From assembly GCA_016840025.1 (NCBI GenBank), contig JAEOTF010000504.1:1-16057 (forward strand): a DNA stretch of 16,057 bases, given 5' to 3'. Under the pieces are notes generated by a model, which had not been told where the DNA came from, did not search any database, and saw only the letters and a program-made list of their open reading frames with translations. Positions 6,533 to 13,780 of the stretch are shown here, in pieces (within the stretch, counting starts at the first letter, position 1; every line of letters begins with the position of its first letter). The stretch comes from Candidatus Hodarchaeota archaeon. GTDB lineage: Archaea; Asgardarchaeota; Heimdallarchaeia; Hodarchaeales; YT1-039. The position numbers and the translations under genes are program-made.

Positions 6533-8296
6533 TTATTTTCTTTGTGCTTTATAGATTGAGATAATCTCCGATTGTGTTGTAGCCTGTTCTGCAGCTTTTT
6601 CTAGTCGTATACAGATGAAGCGTGGAAACCGTAGAGCTAGTCCGCTGTCTTCCCTAACTTGCCCATAACCGCATGTATGCACTGGGGATAAGGTAACTTC
6701 TGCTGCCTGCACCTCTAATACAAATTTTGGTTCGAAATGAAACTCAGGGATCTGAATCTTGGGGAGATGAACTTTTGAATGAGCATTAGTACGTTTTAAT
6801 GGCTCTAACTTTTCGTGTAATTCTTTAAGATCGTTGTCGGTGAATCCACTTCCGAGTTTACTTACAGTTGGAAAAGTTTCCTCACTTTCATCATAGCATG
6901 CTACTAACAAAGCGCCATATACCCCTGCTCGGCGTCCCTTCCCTGCATAAGCTCCTACAACTACAAGGTCAAAACTATCTACGAGCTCTTCTTTATAATC
7001 TCGCTTAAGCTTGATCCATCCCCATCCACGTAATCCCGGCTGATAGATCCCATTCAGTCCTTTCGCAACTATGCCCTCCGATCCATTTTCAATGGTAGCT
7101 AAGAATTTCCTTTCCATTTCTTCTGGGTTGGTGACAATAAATTGGTTAGCTAAATGAATTCTCTCATCTTTTTGCTCTTGAAGTAATGATTCTAAGGTTT
7201 TTCTTCGTTCTTGATAAGGAGCATCTAGAAAAGAAGTAGAATTAACCAATAAAGTATCAAAAAGATAAAGATGTACAGGAAACTGACTTACAGCTTCTGT
7301 AACTCCATGTTTCCGTCGTCGTTTCATTAAATCTTGAAAAGAACGAAATTTACGTGTTTTTTGGTCAATTGCAACTATCTCCCCCTCAAGAATTATTGTT
7401 TTCATCGAGAACTGCTTTAATAAAGCTTCTACAACATCAGGATATTGACTTGTAATGTTTTCGAGATTTCTTGAAAAAAGAACTACCTGAGAGCTATCTA
7501 TATGAGCTTGTACTCGTTCCCCATCATATTTTGCTTCAATTGCACAAGGATCCCCTAATTTTTCGAGGATCTCTTCTGGATTTGAAAGCCGTTGAGCTGC
7601 CATTGTACGGATAGGAATTCCAATTTTGAGCTTGATTTGTTCAAGTCCATCCTTTCCTTCTCGTTGTAGAATTGTTGCAATGTATCCGATGTTAGGATGA
7701 ATGTTAAATTTATGTAGCAGGAGTTTTTTATCTTCTTTTGAAGTTAGAAATGTATCCCCTAATGCTTCTAGAAGAGAAAGATCAGCTACTCCAATTCGTA
7801 AGTCTCCTAGCACAATTCGTACTATAAATCTTGCTTCAATGGGTGTTGCAGCTGCAAGTAAACCTACAAGAACATCTTGTTTTTTATTTGTAGAACCTTC
7901 TCCTGAAATCTTAGCAATATTCTGTAAGGAATTGTATATTCTCTCTACAGTGAGATTTTGTAATTTAAAAAGACTCGTTTGTTTCTTCTTCCTCATTTGA
8001 AGCTCTGCTGTCTTTCCTAGATCTCCAGTAGTTTTTTGTGACTCTATAACTATCGAAGTACTAGTTCCCATCGTTTTAGCTATAGATTTAATGACCATCT
8101 TCTCAGCAATACCTAAAAAACTACCTTCCCAAGGTAAAAACAGTTTTCCTGTAATTAATCGACATATTTGCTCAATTTCTTTGTGATCTAAGGTTTTTAG
8201 GAATTCTTGAAGAATTTGATTCATCTCTAATCTTTTAGAAGTCTTTTCCAATTCAGACAAACAGTCTACTAGCTTTAAGAATTGAATCAAAATCAC
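6533..8296 (-). CDS. lig: ATP-dependent DNA ligase (archaeal Lig1-type)
   Basis: Seals nicks in DNA during replication and repair through an enzyme-AMP intermediate. All nucleotidyltransferase motifs are visible: I at KYDGER with the adenylated lysine at 256, III at SRNLENIT (about 275-282), IIIa at LYLFDTLLVN (about 343-352), IV at EGIVAKG (about 408-413), V at WIKLKRDY (Lys429 and Lys431) and VI ending in RFPRFICIR (about 556-564). The N-terminal DNA-binding domain (about 1-220) includes GLLAAATPIEARFIVRIVLG. The 587-residue length is typical of archaeal ligases. The start may be GTG8296 or TTG8290, both of which give a normal N-terminus. It lies 61 bases downstream of the GIFT-domain gene and may be cotranscribed with it. 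Confidence 0.97.
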   Translation of the reverse strand: MILIQFLKLVDCLSELEKTSKRLEMNQILQEFLKTLDHKEIEQICRLITGKLFLPWEGSFLGIAEKMVIKSIAKTMGTSTSIVIESQKTTGDLGKTAELQMRKKKQTSLFKLQNLTVERIYNSLQNIAKISGEGSTNKKQDVLVGLLAAATPIEARFIVRIVLGDLRIGVADLSLLEALGDTFLTSKEDKKLLLHKFNIHPNIGYIATILQREGKDGLEQIKLKIGIPIRTMAAQRLSNPEEILEKLGDPCAIEAKYDGERVQAHIDSSQVVLFSRNLENITSQYPDVVEALLKQFSMKTIILEGEIVAIDQKTRKFRSFQDLMKRRRKHGVTEAVSQFPVHLYLFDTLLVNSTSFLDAPYQERRKTLESLLQEQKDERIHLANQFIVTNPEEMERKFLATIENGSEGIVAKGLNGIYQPGLRGWGWIKLKRDYKEELVDSFDLVVVGAYAGKGRRAGVYGALLVACYDESEETFPTVSKLGSGFTDNDLKELHEKLEPLKRTNAHSKVHLPKIQIPEFHFEPKFVLEVQAAEVTLSPVHTCGYGQVREDSGLALRFPRFICIRLEKAAEQATTQSEIISIYKAQRK

Positions 8297-8357
8297 AACC
8301 TTGTTCTTTGGCGCTGATTACATTCAAAGTCGTATTTACCAGAAAATGCTTTTCATT

Positions 8358-9587
8358 CTATTTATCTTCAACAAGTTTTGTAAGCGCCCCTCGAATATAA
8401 TGAAGATGTTCATTCACCGAACTTAACGCAACTCCTATCGTTTGTACTTCTTTTACTAATAGGTTTAGAGTTTCGCTAATCCCTTCTTGGATTGGGCTGG
8501 TCTCTATAACATGTCGATAGGATTTAGTTGTTTCTCTTTGGATAGGTTTAGATTCTACAGCTGGTTGAGGTGGAATGTAAAAATCTTGGCTAACCGGTTT
8601 TCCTTCTTCTGATTGGCTTATAATAGCACTTGGTTGTACCTGAGCTATCTGGGAAGGTCGAACGAGACGTTCTCCTTCATCCTCTGAACTTATAATATCA
8701 CTTGACTGCCTTATACTCTCCCGAATCGATCTTTTTCCTGCAGAAAATATCTGGGAAGGTCGAACAAGACGTTCATCACTATCTTTTGGACTTATCATGG
8801 CAGTTGACTGGCTTAATGTAGTTGGGATAGCTTCTTTTCCCGTAGAAGGTTTATAATAAACAGTTCTGCCCATTTTTTTAGGAATTGCAACGGGAGAAGT
8901 AATAATATCGTCCTCTGATCCTGCTAACCACCGTATGAGCTGTATAAAGAGAAGACTGTTGTCATAAAGTCCAATTCCTGCTCTATTATTAGAGAACATT
9001 CGATGGGAGCCGAGTACACCGATTCTTCCAGAACGGTATCTACTTATTGCAATGGTACATGCATTAGGTGGGTCAGCTACGCCTTCTGAGAAGGCAAGTC
9101 CTATTGCAGGAGAGTCAACTATCAACTCACAACCTGAAATATAACAAATCTTCTGTAATCCGCTAATAATAGGATGAGTAGGTCGTGAAGTAAAACGTTC
9201 AATTTCTATATGGCTAGAAAGTCCCGACCAGCAGTTAACAGGGTCCTGGACTTGATTTCGTTCGATCTGTATGCCTGTATCTTTCAACATCTCATTCATA
9301 TTAGTTCCCATTCCCGAATCTCCTCCTGAATGGGAAAGAACGAGAATAGCTCCTCCTTCCGATGCGTAATCTGTTAATTCACGGAGTTCATGGGTAAAGA
9401 ATTTACTTCCATCAACTCCACCAAAAACAATTACCGAATAATCCTTTATTGCACTTGCTTTAATTGGATACTCTTCATACTTTTCTGTTTCAAAGCCATT
9501 TTCTTTTAATAATAGTCGAATATTTGAGTATTGGTCGTGTATATCCACACGTTCATTGTGGCTCGCATCAAACAAAATTTTCGCCAA
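8358..9587 (-). CDS. IFT52/GldG-like (GIFT-type) domain protein with repeat-bearing tail
   Basis: The N-terminal domain (residues 1 to about 225) resembles the GIFT domain shared by eukaryotic intraflagellar transport protein IFT52 and bacterial gliding protein GldG, a relative of the class I amidotransferase fold. The pattern FFTHELRELTDYASEGGAIL followed by SHSGGDSGMGTNMNEMLKDT (about 63-103) closely recalls the IFT52 stretch of a helix, a GG turn, a Gly-Gly-Glu-Ser type loop and Thr-Asn near the next helix. No catalytic Cys-His-Glu triad is obvious. Residues about 225-365 are low-complexity and polar, with a 34-residue repeat carrying RLVRPSQI twice. The end (366-405) is a hydrophobic helix suited to coiled-coil pairing. 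The start is TTG9587, with GGTGGA 5 bases upstream (9593-9598). The homology is by motif shape and not searched. Confidence 0.68.
   Translation of the reverse strand: MAKILFDASHNERVDIHDQYSNIRLLLKENGFETEKYEEYPIKASAIKDYSVIVFGGVDGSKFFTHELRELTDYASEGGAILVLSHSGGDSGMGTNMNEMLKDTGIQIERNQVQDPVNCWSGLSSHIEIERFTSRPTHPIISGLQKICYISGCELIVDSPAIGLAFSEGVADPPNACTIAISRYRSGRIGVLGSHRMFSNNRAGIGLYDNSLLFIQLIRWLAGSEDDIITSPVAIPKKMGRTVYYKPSTGKEAIPTTLSQSTAMISPKDSDERLVRPSQIFSAGKRSIRESIRQSSDIISSEDEGERLVRPSQIAQVQPSAIISQSEEGKPVSQDFYIPPQPAVESKPIQRETTKSYRHVIETSPIQEGISETLNLLVKEVQTIGVALSSVNEHLHYIRGALTKLVEDK
8646..8774 (-). repeat. 102-bp-period repeat encoding the RLVRPSQI motif
   Basis: A stretch of about 27 bases beginning at 8646 recurs at 8748 with one difference in its first 25 bases. 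The period is 102 bases, or 34 codons. In protein the unit is roughly QS-x-x-I/M-I-S, then acidic residues, then ERLVRPSQI (residues about 260-280 and 294-314). A third, eroded unit starts at about 318 (QPSAIIS) without RLVRPSQI. The conservation at DNA level is higher than needed by the protein alone. Confidence 0.85.
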
Positions 9588-9592
9588 TTAAA

Positions 9593-9598
9593 TCCACC
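9593..9598 (-). promoter_or_regulatory. Shine-Dalgarno GGTGGA supporting TTG start of the GIFT gene
   Basis: GGTGGA on the - strand lies 5 bases before TTG9587. It supports the non-ATG start, and no ATG in frame further upstream is available. Confidence 0.5.
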
Positions 9599-9620
9599 AT
9601 ATATTTGTGATTGGATTCCT

Positions 9621-9628
9621 ATTTATAC
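9621..9628 (-). promoter_or_regulatory. Possible TATA box for the GIFT-ligase genes
   Basis: GTATAAAT on the - strand lies about 35-40 bases before the start codon of the GIFT gene. A transcription start about 25 bases downstream would leave a very short leader that only just contains the ribosome binding site. Composition around it is AT-rich, so this is a weak call. Confidence 0.3.
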
Positions 9629-9799
9629 GATATCGCCAAGAAACCCCACTCATCTCTCGCGTGCGTAAATCTACAATTTTACTATACTACGTTTTTTTTT
9701 CAGGTTAAAGAAGTTATGGATTTATTACGCTCTAAAATAAAAATAATAACTCAATAGAAGACATAATTTGTTCTTTGACCGAATGTTATTGTTTCTTAG

Positions 9800-10243
9800 T
9801 TAAAGGTCCTTTTTTCTTTCAATTAACCAGCTTGACCAGCCTTCATCAGGGTTTGGTGGTAAGATCAATAGTTTTTTCCTTTGTCCTCCATTTTTTTTGA
9901 AGTAATACTCGAGAAGTTCATCCAAAAAACCGATAGCACTTTTTACCCCTAGAATGTAACTTCGATGTAGTGTTGCATCCGCGAGAGATATTCGAGAAGA
10001 ACGAACATCCGCTGCGAATTTTTTCACCTTTATTCTTAATTCTTCACGCAGAAAATGAACCCATTGAAGATCATTTTGAGCAAGAATATCGTTCCAGACT
10101 TGCTCTTCAATTTGGGTAATCATTCGAGCAAGGGGAATACTTTCCCCGTGAATTTCGCATTGTAGAGGGATTGAACCAGTTTGAAATGCTTCATCCATTT
10201 CCAGTGATTGAAGTAGTCGTTGCTTCGAATCGTTTCTATTCAT
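9800..10243 (-). CDS. Hypothetical protein, about 147 aa
   Basis: Not recognised. It is a soluble-looking, mainly helical protein with a basic run near the middle (REELRIKVKKFAADVRSSR) and another at the end (KKNGGQRKKLLILPPNPDEG). Conserved Trp-rich ending DEGWSSWLIERKKDL may be a short binding motif. No cysteine pair, signal or membrane helix is seen. The start is taken as ATG10243 because GGTGTGG (10247-10253) sits just upstream. ATG10255 would add four residues and has no such site. Two promoter-like 40-bp repeats begin 27 bases upstream, so the gene is probably transcribed alone and may be regulated. It is 212 bases upstream of the GIFT gene in the same direction. Coding support is from clean frame and ribosome site, not homology. 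Confidence 0.65.
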   Translation of the reverse strand: MNRNDSKQRLLQSLEMDEAFQTGSIPLQCEIHGESIPLARMITQIEEQVWNDILAQNDLQWVHFLREELRIKVKKFAADVRSSRISLADATLHRSYILGVKSAIGFLDELLEYYFKKNGGQRKKLLILPPNPDEGWSSWLIERKKDL

Positions 10244-10246
10244 GAA

Positions 10247-10253
10247 CCACACC
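10247..10253 (-). promoter_or_regulatory. Shine-Dalgarno GGTGTGG deciding start at ATG10243
   Basis: GGTGTGG on the - strand precedes ATG10243 by 3 bases (6 from the GGTG core). It overlaps the first codons of the longer frame from ATG10255, which argues against that start. Confidence 0.45.
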
Positions 10254-10270
10254 ATTTAGAACTTGGGAAT

Positions 10271-10350
10271 ACCTAAGTTTAAGGCTTGATCCTATTTAAG
10301 CTAAACTAATATCTAAGTTTAAGACTTGATCCTATTTAAGCTAAACTACT
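10271..10350 (-). repeat. Tandem 40-bp repeat upstream of the 147-aa orphan
   Basis: Two head-to-tail 40-bp copies (10271-10310, 10311-10350) differ at three positions. Each copy holds the 10-mer GCTTAAATAG on the - strand (10292-10301, 10332-10341), and a third copy of the 10-mer occurs alone at 10349-10358. The 10-mer looks like an archaeal TATA element. The nearest copy is about 50 bases before ATG10243, the right distance for a promoter with a leader of about 30 bases. Confidence 0.85.
10292..10301 (-). promoter_or_regulatory. Candidate TATA box GCTTAAATAG of the 147-aa orphan
   Basis: This is the gene-proximal copy of the triplicated 10-mer. Its distance to the start codon fits an archaeal promoter. 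The other copies may be alternative promoters or operator sites. Assignment rests on position and composition only. Confidence 0.4.
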
Positions 10351-10660
10351 ATTTAAGCATAATCAAATATTCCCTAGAAAATAGTCTCCGACCTGTTTAG
10401 GATAGAAGATAATGGTTGTGTGAAGATGTTAGAAAGAATTCACTTACCAACGGTAATAAATTCAGTGAATCACTCAAAAATGAGGGATAGAGCTCTCTGC
10501 AAGTCCTTAAAACCCATTTTTTATGGAATGGATAATTTTTATTTTAACATCGGCTGTGTGTCGCAGAAAATCCGAAACAATTCATACGAATTCCTTGTTC
10601 ACAAAAGCTTCTTGCAATAGGACTGATGATCCCGCATTAATCTTCCATCATACTTCAGAT

Positions 10661-12067
10661 TCAAGTTGAACTGGGTGCTTCTTCTGTTTCTTCTTCCTCT
10701 TCTATCATTATCTGATCCAATTCTTCAAACTGAATAATTGTGTCAACTTTTTGAACTTCGGGCTTTTCTGCTGCTTTCTTCCCTACCATAGCCCAATGAA
10801 GGACTGCAGATAATGCTACAATGATTATTACGAGATTTAAAAGGGCTATTGTTCTGAACTCAGGCTGAACCAATTCCACACTATCTACTAAGGGTTCTAA
10901 GGCACTAAGACCTGTTCCTGTGATGAAGATAACTGGGTTTAATACTACATAGCTTAATAGAATCACGATTACAATTCGATAAGCTATCATCGGAATCAGA
11001 TGAAATATCAATGCACTTGCTTCGGGTTGGGCGCTTTTTGCAGTTAATTTTTGTTCCATTTCTTGATCAGTTTGCTTTAAGTTCTCCAAATAACTCTGTA
11101 ATCGCATAGTGACTTTAGCATCTTCTTTTTGGTACCCTTTTTTGAATACTCTTTTTTCCACCATTTCTCGTAGATATGACATTGCTAGTAAGTCATACCC
11201 CTTTGAATGACCTGATGCCTGTTTTCCTAATGCACCTTCGACTGTTTTAATCTCTTCTTCTTTTTCCGGGACAAAATCTCGTATACGCTTGATATGCTGT
11301 TGAATACGCCGTTCACGCTCGATCATTGGTTCAATAATATTGAGAGCATATGATGTTTGAAAAGATAATTCTAGATAGAGGTAAAGAATGAATCCTAGAA
11401 GGAAAAGGGGATTTCCCAGTAGGTCAAACAGCCCATCGATAAGTGATGCATCTTCCTCTACAATGCTAAATGTAAGTCCCCCTGTCAATTCCTCTGAAAG
11501 ATGGTCGGTAATAATAGCTGCTGCAAGAATTAATTGCATGCTGAAAAAGGAAGTAACGACAAGTTTTGTATCACCATCTCTAACAAATCCTAAACCAGCA
11601 AGGAAGGAAATAGGAAGTAAAAAAAGAATAATTAAGGCGAAAACAGCTTCAATAAAGCCTAAAATAACTTGTACTGCATCTAATTGTTCTCCTTCTTCCA
11701 CAATGGTTGCATGCGGTAACACTTCCTCTGCAATTTCTCGGATGTATGTAGCCAACCAGCTCACTCCATTTGCAGTAGTTCCGTCATTACCAATGATCCC
11801 GCCTATTATTGGAATCTCTCCTAAAGCCACTATCAAAGAATTTGCAATTATTGCTCCAACAGAGGCAACCTGTGCTGTAAGCACATTAATGGCCATAATG
11901 AAGAAATGTTGTAACCCTTTACCTTCGTAATCATCTAAGCCAAGGACCTTATCAATCGTAAATAATGCATCGAAGTCAATTGCCCAGCCGATTACTAATG
12001 AATAGCAAAATCCGAATAAAATAAGAGATAGAGCACGAAAACCATTTGCGACAGCTTTAGATACCAT
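10661..12067 (-). CDS. Polytopic membrane protein with charged helical loop, unknown family
   Basis: Hydrophobic helices at about 12-30, 54-82, 131-161, 168-188 and 213-235 are followed by a largely hydrophilic region at about 245-350 (RERRIQQHIKRIRDF, many Glu and Lys). Two or three more membrane helices lie at about 352-386 and 406-427. The C-terminus (430-468) is a strongly acidic tail with a run of Glu. The hydrophilic middle and tail are likely cytoplasmic. It is the last gene of the MoxR-DUF58 group, with a 102-base gap to DUF58. MoxR-DUF58 operons often carry membrane proteins of this sort, but I do not recognise the usual DUF4129 or transglutaminase members. Start ATG12067 has GTGGTTGA just upstream. 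It is a plausible membrane anchor or client of the MoxR/DUF58 pair; this is inference from context. Confidence 0.75.
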   Translation of the reverse strand: MVSKAVANGFRALSLILFGFCYSLVIGWAIDFDALFTIDKVLGLDDYEGKGLQHFFIMAINVLTAQVASVGAIIANSLIVALGEIPIIGGIIGNDGTTANGVSWLATYIREIAEEVLPHATIVEEGEQLDAVQVILGFIEAVFALIILFLLPISFLAGLGFVRDGDTKLVVTSFFSMQLILAAAIITDHLSEELTGGLTFSIVEEDASLIDGLFDLLGNPLFLLGFILYLYLELSFQTSYALNIIEPMIERERRIQQHIKRIRDFVPEKEEEIKTVEGALGKQASGHSKGYDLLAMSYLREMVEKRVFKKGYQKEDAKVTMRLQSYLENLKQTDQEMEQKLTAKSAQPEASALIFHLIPMIAYRIVIVILLSYVVLNPVIFITGTGLSALEPLVDSVELVQPEFRTIALLNLVIIIVALSAVLHWAMVGKKAAEKPEVQKVDTIIQFEELDQIMIEEEEETEEAPSST

Positions 12068-12134
12068 TCAACCACAACTCATTCGGTCTATTTAGTTTTC
12101 ATAAATTATTTTCCTTTACTAGTAATGAAGAGAT

Positions 12135-12148
12135 GGAGCAACAGCTCC
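12135..12148 (-). other. Short hairpin between DUF58 and membrane-protein genes
   Basis: GGAGC and GCTCC pair over a 4-base loop. The hairpin is not followed by a T-run, so it is not a clear terminator. It may be a processing or translation-related structure, or chance. A TATA-like stretch a little further downstream could also give the membrane gene its own promoter. Confidence 0.3.
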
Positions 12149-12169
12149 TTAGACCATAATTTTTAGTGC

Positions 12170-13729
12170 TTATGCAACTACACCTATACCAGCTTGTTTT
12201 GCCTGCATGTATTGTTTAATAACTTGGGGGAGCATATCGTCGGGACCCACATTAATAACATCGACCATAAAACCTTTTAATCCGTCTTCCACAACTTTTC
12301 GGAAGCCCATATATTCCTCTGAGATTGCTTCTGCAAGCGCTCGCTCTGTTGGGCTTAAGTCGCCTACTTTTGCTTCGAAGAAAGGTCCGAATGGAGCTAG
12401 CACAACCAACCTATTTTTAGCTGCTCGAGCTGCTTTAACTGCTTCTATAAATATTTCGGGATGTGTCGCTTCAAGATCGGTAACGAAGATGAAAAAACTA
12501 GGACGAGGCATTCTCTCGGTTACATATTTAACAGCAGCTTCTGGATTAGCCCGTCCAACGGGCTCTACTAATGCTAGTGTTTCTAGAAGTTGGAAAAAGG
12601 TATTAGGATGGCCGCTTGGTTCCATCCATGATGTTGGCCGATCGGCATATGTACACATTCCAAATAAATCACGACGTTCTTTACACATATGCGATAACAA
12701 CATACAGGCTCGGATACCAAAATCTAATTTTGTATTATTGGGAATTCCGCCACCCATTGAACCAGAATGATCTAGAAATATGATACACCGTATATTCTGT
12801 TCCGCTTCATATTCTCGAACCATTAATTCGCCTCGGCGCGCAAATGCTTTCCAATCCACCCTACGGACCTCATCTCCGGGGAAATATGTACGCAGACTAT
12901 GAAAATCATCCCCCATTCCTTTTCGTTTTGTTTTATGGGATCCAAATGCTCTTCCTATTTGGCGTTTTTTAGCAAGAGCATCCATACGGCGAATGTCCTC
13001 ATAAGAAGGATAGGTGAGAACTTCTGTAAAAGATTCACGGGTATCCTCTTCAAAATAGAAGCCCAGTCGATCATGGATAATTACTTTTGTCGGTCCTATG
13101 CGAAAAACCCCTCGTGTTGTACACCTGAGAATATAGGAGAATTCCTTAGTTTCATGGCGTCCAAGTTGAGTAACAATGAAATTTTCTCCTAATGCCAGTT
13201 CCATTGTTTCAGGAATACCATCAAAAATTTCCACAAAGTCAAAGCGCCGACGTGAGGTATTTGTTACCTTCACTGTAACATGAACAAATTCTCCCGAAAA
13301 AGCCTTTTCTCGATCTAAGTTACGGGTGATTCGTATGAGTGAAGCATTTGAGGAAGCCCTGAAAATGGGAAGGCCAATCATTGCCGCTAAGAGCATAATA
13401 ATTCCTAACAACATGACATAGTTCACAAGAGTGATATTAATGTCGAATACTTTGATCCATGATAGATCTTTGAGAAGTTGTATGGATTCTTCATTCAACG
13501 TTTTCCCGCTAGGGAGTCTTTGTTCAGGATCACGAATTAAGCTAAGGGGGTCACTTATATCCTCACCGCCTAAATTATCCCCACTACTATCCTTCAGAAT
13601 CATTCCTCCAAAGCTCATGAAAAAGAGAGCAATGAGATCGGCGAGAGCCCTGATACCCATAAATGCTAAACCAACAGATAAGAGAAAGAGTCCTGAAATA
13701 GCGACAAATGCTCCTCTAGGAGATAACAC
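12170..13729 (-). CDS. DUF58 family protein with vWA-type MIDAS
   Basis: Works with MoxR ATPases, which are thought to act as chaperones for insertion or activation of complexes. Numbering from TTG13738, membrane helices lie at about 10-45 and 103-127, followed by a beta-rich extracytoplasmic or peripheral domain (about 130-245). The DUF58 signature GDDFHSLRTYFPGDEVRRVD and WKAFAR (276-301) is complete. A von Willebrand A-like domain follows with MIDAS motif DHSGSMG (Asp323, Ser325, Ser327) and a later FIFVTDLEA. The start is chosen as GTG13729 because GAGGT at 13739-13743 is 9 bases upstream of it. TTG13738 would sit directly against the site and add three residues (522 aa). It is 51 bases after MoxR and probably cotranscribed. 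Family assignment is secure; the client is unknown. Confidence 0.93.
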   Translation of the reverse strand: MLSPRGAFVAISGLFLLSVGLAFMGIRALADLIALFFMSFGGMILKDSSGDNLGGEDISDPLSLIRDPEQRLPSGKTLNEESIQLLKDLSWIKVFDINITLVNYVMLLGIIMLLAAMIGLPIFRASSNASLIRITRNLDREKAFSGEFVHVTVKVTNTSRRRFDFVEIFDGIPETMELALGENFIVTQLGRHETKEFSYILRCTTRGVFRIGPTKVIIHDRLGFYFEEDTRESFTEVLTYPSYEDIRRMDALAKKRQIGRAFGSHKTKRKGMGDDFHSLRTYFPGDEVRRVDWKAFARRGELMVREYEAEQNIRCIIFLDHSGSMGGGIPNNTKLDFGIRACMLLSHMCKERRDLFGMCTYADRPTSWMEPSGHPNTFFQLLETLALVEPVGRANPEAAVKYVTERMPRPSFFIFVTDLEATHPEIFIEAVKAARAAKNRLVVLAPFGPFFEAKVGDLSPTERALAEAISEEYMGFRKVVEDGLKGFMVDVINVGPDDMLPQVIKQYMQAKQAGIGVVA

Positions 13730-13738
13730 CCAGTTCAA

Positions 13739-13745
13739 ACCTCAC
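13739..13745 (-). promoter_or_regulatory. Shine-Dalgarno GTGAGGT deciding the DUF58 start
   Basis: GTGAGGT on the - strand ends immediately before TTG13738, too close to serve that codon. It is 9 bases before GTG13729, a standard spacing. This favours GTG13729. Confidence 0.5.
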
Positions 13746-13780
13746 ATAGACTTTCTTAGGATTCTACCATTATCAATTAT

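Larger units (their letters stand above)
10256..10660. other. Intergenic region of about 400 bp
   Basis: The left part holds the promoter-like tandem repeat. The right part (about 10360-10660) holds no gene I can support. A 66-codon + strand frame (10420-10620) lacks family features and is surrounded by - strand genes. No tRNA cloverleaf, hairpin followed by T-run, or other RNA signature was seen. It also contains the 3' untranslated end of the membrane-protein gene. Confidence 0.5.

Noticed and set aside
9692..9700. A T9 run on the + strand
   Set aside because: No + strand gene lies upstream that it could terminate, and on the - strand it is an A-run; probably AT-rich spacer.
10420..10620. 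A 66-codon + strand open frame in the 10256-10660 gap
   Set aside because: It starts at GTG or ATG10426 without a clear ribosome site, has no recognisable motif and lies among - strand genes. A small real gene cannot be ruled out.
11388..11930. A 180-codon + strand frame opposite the membrane-protein gene
   Set aside because: It is the reverse-strand shadow of the membrane protein; Ser/Ala/Thr composition is that expected from antisense of hydrophobic codons.
12207..12770. A 187-codon + strand frame opposite DUF58
   Set aside because: Shadow of the well-supported DUF58 gene, without ribosome site or family motifs.
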